Origin: Phycisphaerae bacterium
GTDB lineage: Bacteria; Planctomycetota; Phycisphaerae; UBA1845
DNA length: 37,885 nt
Direction of reading: 5' to 3'
Assembly (NCBI GenBank): GCA_029260135.1
Contig: JAJDDV010000165.1
Coordinates: forward strand, 1 to 37,885
The translations under genes and the position numbers were made by a program. Under the pieces are notes generated by a model that made no database searches, was not told where the DNA came from, and saw only the letters and a list, made by a program, of their open reading frames with translations. Below are positions 33,231 to 37,885 of the stretch, piece after piece (the first letter of the stretch is position 1; each line of letters starts with the position of its first letter).

Positions 33231-34907
33231 TCACGGGCCGGACCTGCAGACCGTAACGGCACCGTCTCCCAATGTCCCGGGAAACGTCTTGATTTTCGAG
33301 AACTCGGCGTGGATCACCTCCCACATGCCCGGATGATAGGCTCGCACCTCGATGGGAAGCGTGTAGACGAGCCACAGACGTGGATGATCCGCCAGGGTGT
33401 CGCGAAGCTCGTCAGCGGTCTGCGCAACCTTCCACTGCGTCGCGTACAACCGTTCGTACGCGACGCCGGCCAGGCCGACGCCGACAACCACGTCATCGAC
33501 CTCTCGCTCGGTTTCGACGAAGTCGCGCGCGGCGATGAAATCCTGCTTGGGAAACGCATAGTTGCGCGGGAGCATCGAAGCAGCGGCGGCCATCATAAGT
33601 ATGGATAGCGTCCAACCGAGGCGATCTCGCCCCCTTCGTGTGAGTGCGCGTGAGGGAAGCAGACGTGGGGCTTGCATGGCTCCCGCGATCGCCAGCAACA
33701 CCGCAAAGCCGATGCAGAAGAAGAAGAACCGCGGCCAGAGGTTGTGTCCCAGTGCGAGCATCGTTCCGCCGGCCAGGAACCCCGGGAGGATCATCGCGAA
33801 GGCAAAGGCGCCGTCGCGCGCGTAGAGTCGCAGCCAACCCAGTGCCAGTAATAGCCCGCCGCAGGCCATTACCGCCCCACCGATCGGCCCGCCCTGCGAG
33901 AGATTGCGGAGGGTCTCCTGGACGACCCAGAGCGGATTCGTCCACTCCGACGGCTGCGAGACCTCATGGAGCGCCGAGCGAAGGAACTCCGGCAATCCGA
34001 GGGCATATAGCTGGAGCGTCAGCGTGGCTGATACAGGCCAGGCGAGGAGTGGTCGCAGACGAAGCTCCGTCGAGCGCGTTGCGCTCGCGCGGTTCGAGCG
34101 AAGAACATCCGCGATGACATACAGCATCGCATGAGCGATGGCGACGAATACCATCGTCATATGTGTCCACGCACCGAGCGCCACCGCGAGGGCGTATGCG
34201 ACCCACCAGCCTGCCCCACGGCGCGATCGCCCCTCGGTCCACAACCAGGTAGCCAACAGCGTGAAGAACAGGAGCCCCATGTACCCGCGGGCATTCTGCG
34301 AAAACCAGACGTGGTGATAGGAGAAACAGGTGACCCCGCAGGCCAGAAGCGATTCGCGCACGCCGAGCGTTTTCCGCCCGAGCAGAAAGAGTGCCCAGAG
34401 GCTGGCCAAACCAAACAGCGCCGACGGAAGCCGCAAGGCGGCTTCGCTCTCTCCGAACGTCAGTATGGAACCGTGAGCGAGCACGGAGAAGAACATGTGC
34501 TGGTTTTGCGAAGAGAACATCGTCACGATCTTGGGCAACGGCTCGCGAACGATGTTCACCAGTGTATCGATCTCGTCAAACCAGAGGCAACTGTCCAGGC
34601 GGTATAGGCGAAGTGCACCGGCGACAACGGTCAACAAGGTCAAGACGGCCCATGCCCACGCCGGCGTTCGTTTGAGCGTCGGTTCGCTGAGCCGTTGGGT
34701 ATGGAGAGCCTGGTCGCGAGGGGTCCGTCTTCGGATTCGCGTCGCCCCCGCCACAACCAGGATCAGGCCGTGCAGTGCCAACAGCGCGCGGAACAGCGCA
34801 GGGCCCCAGGTCAAGGAACCGGTGGCCTCGCCGAGCAGGGCTCTTTCGATTGACTCAGACGAGGTCAACCCGGCCGCGAGCAGAAGCAGGATACCTACGG
34901 CCGACAT
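33231..34907 (-). CDS. GT-C membrane glycosyltransferase (family 39-like)
   Basis: With ATG 34907 the product has 558 residues. The open frame extends to 35063 but would overlap the preceding gene by 112 nt and adds an Arg-rich non-conserved leader. The catalytic first loop is RLDSCLWFDEIDTL (D111/E112), followed by SSQNQHMFFSVLAH and the typical CFSYHHVWFSQNARGYMGLLF. About eleven membrane helices are visible, with a short periplasmic C-terminal domain. It is probably a polyprenyl-phosphate-sugar-dependent transferase acting at the outer membrane face. Gap to the upstream gene is 44 nt and to the downstream GT2 about 75 nt, all on one strand, consistent with an operon. Confidence 0.85.
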   Translation of the reverse strand: MSAVGILLLLAAGLTSSESIERALLGEATGSLTWGPALFRALLALHGLILVVAGATRIRRRTPRDQALHTQRLSEPTLKRTPAWAWAVLTLLTVVAGALRLYRLDSCLWFDEIDTLVNIVREPLPKIVTMFSSQNQHMFFSVLAHGSILTFGESEAALRLPSALFGLASLWALFLLGRKTLGVRESLLACGVTCFSYHHVWFSQNARGYMGLLFFTLLATWLWTEGRSRRGAGWWVAYALAVALGAWTHMTMVFVAIAHAMLYVIADVLRSNRASATRSTELRLRPLLAWPVSATLTLQLYALGLPEFLRSALHEVSQPSEWTNPLWVVQETLRNLSQGGPIGGAVMACGGLLLALGWLRLYARDGAFAFAMILPGFLAGGTMLALGHNLWPRFFFFCIGFAVLLAIAGAMQAPRLLPSRALTRRGRDRLGWTLSILMMAAAASMLPRNYAFPKQDFIAARDFVETEREVDDVVVGVGLAGVAYERLYATQWKVAQTADELRDTLADHPRLWLVYTLPIEVRAYHPGMWEVIHAEFSKIKTFPGTLGDGAVTVCRSGP

Positions 34908-34951
34908 CACCAAAGTGGTTCTCGCACGATGTGAGTTTCTGCGTTCAGCGT

Positions 34952-37060
34952 CTAATCTCCCATGTATCCCAGCGTGCGAAGCTGATCGATCGTCCGTTGA
35001 TCCAATGGGTCCGCGGTCGCGGGCCCGTCCTCCTTGGGTACGTACTGTGGCTGCCGTGCCCACCAGGCGAGCAGCTCATGGTTGAGCTGCTGCGCGAGTT
35101 CCGGCAGCTTGGCGGAGAGGTCGATCGTCTCGAAGGGATCGGTCTGAAGATCGTATAACCGGTGCCGACCGCTGGATGACCACACAAAGGTCGTGGTGGA
35201 GGACCGGATCACCCGGAAATGATCTTTGAATCGTGCAGCGGGCGCCTGAAAGCCCAGCCGCTGTTCAGCGGTGCCGACCAGTGCGTAGAAGGGTGACACC
35301 TGGGCGTAGGCTTGGTGGGCGGCCGTGAACTTCTCCGGACGCAGTGTTCGGGAGGACATGCCTGCCGCTTGATGTTCAATCTCCAGCACGTCGAGCACGG
35401 TCGGCATGATATCCGTCAGTTGACACAAGCCCGGGACGCGCTCTCTACCGCGGCGTCCACCGGGATACCGAACGATGAGAGGCACGTGGATGAGCGTGTT
35501 GTTGACTGCCTGGAGATGCCCCCACCGGGCTGCTTCGCCGAGGTTCTCACCATGATCGGCCGTGACGATCAGGAGCGTGTTATCCATGTCAACGCTTCGG
35601 CGCAACTGCCCGAGAAGGTCACCGACCGATCGATCCTGGTAGTTCACCAACGCCCGGTACAGCCCTCCGATGGTGGCCTTGGTCTCAGCGTTCGCCTGTC
35701 GTTCCATGTTCATCAGCACGGGGCGGGCGGTCATTGCGGTTCGCGTCGCCTCCAAGTACCCGGTGTGTCCCGACAAGTGCTGCTTGCGATCGGCGTAGGC
35801 GGGTACGTAGGGATCGTGGGCTTCGTAGAGGTTGATGAAGAGAAAGAAAGGGTGTTGGGGATCATACGATTCCGTCAGCCAGCGCGAGAGTGCTCGAGAC
35901 GCTTCCCATCCGCCTTTGTCGACCCAGCGCTCCGGAAGGCCACCGATTCGCGCCAAATATTGCAGGCTCAGTTGGTCGCAGGGACCGGAGAGTTGATGGA
36001 CGTCTTCGAACCCCTGAAACAGGTTGTTCTGCGCCATGGCGACATTGCTGTTCAGGGCAATCGTCCGGTAGCCCTCTGCCTTGAGGACCTCGGCGAGTGT
36101 CAGGAATTCTTCATCCAGCCAGAGATGGTGCTCGGAGGAACAGCCGTGTGTCACGGGAAAGAGGCCGGTGAACATCGATGCGTGTGACGGAACGGTCCAG
36201 GGTGACGGACTGATCGCATGTTCGTAGACGACGCTCTCTACCGCCAGCTCATCGAGCGCCGGGGTAAGCCCTCCGGGATGACCGTAGCATCCGAGATGGT
36301 CGCGCCGCGTCGTATCGAGCACGATCAGTACGAAATTGGGGCGGCGGTTCGCTCCGGTCTCGGTGGTCAGGTTTTGCGCATCGGTGTGAGGCGATCCAAG
36401 CGTCGCGAAGCACGCGATGGACACCGGTAGCAGAACAAGAACGGTCAGACCCGTTCGGCGGAGTGATCGACGAATCCCTACGACGGCGAAGATCACCCCT
36501 CCCCCGACGATCAAGAGAACAAGAATGTTGAACGCCGCATGTAGCCCTCTTGCCGCTACCGATGCTGCGCCGCACACGGCCAGGACGATCGCCTGGAGAA
36601 TGATCAGACCGGCTACCGAAGAGACTTGTCGGCGCGCCAGAGCGCTCGACCTGGATGCGAGGCCATGGGTGGCGACCGCGAAGGGAACAGAGGTCAGTAC
36701 GATGAGAAGTCCGTATCCGTTGCGGTAGCTCGATGTCATGCACAGAACACTGGATGCGCTCAGTCCTACGACCATGACACCCGCCAGCCATCCGCACCAC
36801 CGAGCGCGGCCGAGCTTGGTGGCTGTGCATCGCTCGGCAGCTGCCATGCCCAAAGCGACAACGAGAAGAAGCGGTGTGGCGACGACAGCGCCCAAGCACA
36901 TCGCGACCAAGGCATCTTCGGGCGTCTGGCCGCGGGCGTGATAGACAAAGTCCATTGCGCCGTAGGTCGTTCCTGCCAGAAGTCCGGCTACAACGGTCTG
37001 AACCAGCCACTCGAAAACTGTAACGTCCTTGGTGGTGTTGGCGGTTTCAGTCACCGACAT
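34952..37060 (-). CDS. Membrane-anchored alkaline-phosphatase-superfamily enzyme ('sulfatase' with Thr nucleophile)
   Basis: The product has 702 residues. Residues 15-225 hold about six membrane helices; a sulfatase-fold domain follows. Metal-site motifs are FVLIVLDTTRRDHLGCYG (D249) and TADHGENLGE (D503, H504). The nucleophile region is SPWTVPSHASMFTG. Classical sulfatases carry C/S-x-P-x-R here, whose Cys or Ser becomes formylglycine; this protein has Thr289 and His in place of Arg, as in LtaS/EptA-type phosphotransferases. A phosphoglycerol, phosphoethanolamine or related transferase or hydrolase is therefore more likely than a sulfate ester hydrolase. The C-terminus is QLRTLGYMGD. It leads the minus-strand glycosyltransferase run. 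Confidence 0.88.
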   Translation of the reverse strand: MSVTETANTTKDVTVFEWLVQTVVAGLLAGTTYGAMDFVYHARGQTPEDALVAMCLGAVVATPLLLVVALGMAAAERCTATKLGRARWCGWLAGVMVVGLSASSVLCMTSSYRNGYGLLIVLTSVPFAVATHGLASRSSALARRQVSSVAGLIILQAIVLAVCGAASVAARGLHAAFNILVLLIVGGGVIFAVVGIRRSLRRTGLTVLVLLPVSIACFATLGSPHTDAQNLTTETGANRRPNFVLIVLDTTRRDHLGCYGHPGGLTPALDELAVESVVYEHAISPSPWTVPSHASMFTGLFPVTHGCSSEHHLWLDEEFLTLAEVLKAEGYRTIALNSNVAMAQNNLFQGFEDVHQLSGPCDQLSLQYLARIGGLPERWVDKGGWEASRALSRWLTESYDPQHPFFLFINLYEAHDPYVPAYADRKQHLSGHTGYLEATRTAMTARPVLMNMERQANAETKATIGGLYRALVNYQDRSVGDLLGQLRRSVDMDNTLLIVTADHGENLGEAARWGHLQAVNNTLIHVPLIVRYPGGRRGRERVPGLCQLTDIMPTVLDVLEIEHQAAGMSSRTLRPEKFTAAHQAYAQVSPFYALVGTAEQRLGFQAPAARFKDHFRVIRSSTTTFVWSSSGRHRLYDLQTDPFETIDLSAKLPELAQQLNHELLAWWARQPQYVPKEDGPATADPLDQRTIDQLRTLGYMGD

Positions 37061-37169
37061 AGCCTGAACTGCGAAGTTGGGTTAGCGCTGGATCTTGGAT
37101 CGGTTCCGTGATCTTGGTATCGTGGTCTTTGGGTGCAGACGCGAAGACGGCGGCGCATCGCGCTACGTT
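37047..37169 (-). pseudogene. Remnant of a second sulfatase-like C-terminus
   Basis: The minus frame ends ALTQLRSSGYVGD, then stop, almost the same ending as the intact neighbour (QLRTLGYMGD). Only about 40 residues look related; upstream the frame turns Arg-rich with no sulfatase core. It overlaps the start of the 37060 gene by 14 nt. The simplest reading is the tail of a degraded tandem copy, but chance similarity of a short tail is possible. Confidence 0.4.
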
Positions 37170-37674
37170 TCGTTGGCCGTGTTCGCCCGCGAGCTTCGGT
37201 CTCTGGTCCGTCACATTCACTCCCTCGGGGCGTTTACCAAGTCGCAGGGCCGGTGTTCGTCGCCGGACCATCCTACACATTCCATCCATGGTATCGGTTT
37301 GAAGCACGCGGCGGCATGTCAGCGATCTGCCTTGCGACGCGCGTAGATGACGCACTTCCGGCTTGAAGCATTATCGGCAGCCAGATTCCTCAACACGGCT
37401 CCTTTCCCGGTCGATGGTCGTAGCGGGCGCCTTGTCTGCGGTTGTCCGCCGGGGCAGCGCCACTGCGCAGGAGCGTCAGGGGGACAGCGTTCGTTCTCGG
37501 CGAGACCGGCGAACGTGGTCCGAGAACCCCGGTTGCACGATCGCCCCTCGGAGCGACAAACCCTGTGGGACATCCGATCGAGAGCGCGTCCCTTGCTGAT
37601 CCATACTGAGCTCTCGGTGGCAGATCGTTCGGCGGTCAAGCGGCGAGTCCTTGCCGCCACGTACTGTTTTTGAT
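37170..37674. other. Gene-poor stretch near the right edge
   Basis: Frames on both strands are Arg/Pro/Ser-rich with no RBS or recognisable product. It may be decayed remains of the deleted sulfatase-like gene, but no further similarity is visible by eye. Confidence 0.5.
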
Positions 37675-37703
37675 CCGGCCGACCGGTTCCGCTGAGCGGC
37701 CGG
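37675..37703 (+). promoter_or_regulatory. Perfect hairpin upstream of the last gene
   Basis: CCGGCCG (37675-37681) pairs with CGGCCGG (37697-37703). A T5 run precedes it, so on the plus strand it is not an intrinsic terminator. It lies 21 nt before the ATG at 37725, inside the expected leader or near the promoter. Confidence 0.35.
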
Positions 37704-37724
37704 AACATTCATTGGGAGGTCCAG

Positions 37725-37885
37725 ATGTTCATGCAGTCGGAAACGCTCAAGCGAGAATTCCCATCCGGCTTCAGCCTTCACGCCCTGTTGTTCCTCACTG
37801 CACTTTGTACGCTGTTGCTGGAAATCCTATTGACGCGTGTTCTTTCGGTGGTCATGTGGTACCACCTGACGTTTGCGGTGATATC
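37725..37885 (+). CDS. Membrane protein of spermidine-synthase-like type, N-terminus only
   Basis: ATG 37725 follows GGGAGGT with a 4-nt gap; a second ATG is at 37731. The 53 visible residues end in the segment LLLEILLTRVLSVVMWYHLT, which matches the first helix of the fused membrane/spermidine-synthase-like proteins common in Planctomycetota. The rest is cut off, so the methyltransferase-like domain cannot be checked. The gene is oriented away from the minus-strand cluster. Confidence 0.65.
   Translation, partial: MFMQSETLKREFPSGFSLHALLFLTALCTLLLEILLTRVLSVVMWYHLTFAVI

Noticed and set aside
37675..37703. Hairpin considered as an intrinsic terminator
   Set aside because: The T-run precedes the stem on the plus strand and would give A residues on the minus strand, so neither direction has a U-tract after the stem.

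Overview
The window is GC-rich and bacterial. It most likely comes from the Planctomycetota, perhaps a Phycisphaerae-like lineage. The family assignment rests on a combination of protein types rather than a marker gene: very large secreted proteins with dockerin-like ends, DCNxNxxPDECD calcium-type repeats, C-x-DxxxCTxDxC cysteine repeats, SREFxLxN tandem repeats, an SBBP-propeller lipoprotein, a PEP-CTERM protein and a 'sulfatase' fused to a membrane domain.

Region 1 (1-8056) is mostly housekeeping. It holds the end of an unidentified minus-strand gene, an initiator tRNA-fMet with promoter and terminator, purD, a lipoprotein with a pseudopilin-like tail, and a two-gene operon. That operon encodes a winged-helix regulator with a histone-H1-like basic tail and a homologue of tRNA-queuosine mannosyltransferase (GTDC1/QTMAN, DUF3524). 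It faces mnmA, another tRNA wobble-modification gene. Then come a small zinc-ribbon protein and a small lipoprotein. Two families of short palindromic repeats are scattered here, and one copy lies in frame inside mnmA.

Region 2 (8128-23262, plus strand) is about 15 kb of exported proteins. They are a 2382-residue multidomain protein with an HEYGH metalloprotease core, C-type lectin and LamG-like modules; a glycine-rich secreted protein; an 1836-residue protein with 20-residue tandem repeats, CARDB-like and dockerin-like modules; and a PEP-CTERM protein. Several are preceded by sigma70-like promoters with 17-bp spacers.

Region 3 (23453-37060, minus strand) reads like an envelope glycosylation cluster. 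It encodes an alkaline-phosphatase-superfamily membrane enzyme with Thr where sulfatases carry Cys or Ser, three GT-C (family 39-like) integral membrane glycosyltransferases, a DPM1-like GT2 that could supply polyprenyl-phosphate sugar, an isoprenylcysteine-methyltransferase-like membrane methyltransferase, an SBBP-propeller lipoprotein and a UGM/amine-oxidase-like flavoenzyme. A plausible but untested reading is that GT2 charges a lipid carrier and the GT-C enzymes decorate lipids or exported proteins.

The last 800 bp hold a remnant of a second sulfatase-like C-terminus, a stretch without a convincing gene, and the start of a membrane protein of the spermidine-synthase-like type. No CRISPR array, insertion sequence, prophage or rRNA gene was seen. 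The most notable points are the palindromic element inside mnmA, the H1-tailed regulator/QTMAN operon with 16-bp-spaced repeats upstream, and the giant exported proteins beside a glycosylation cluster.
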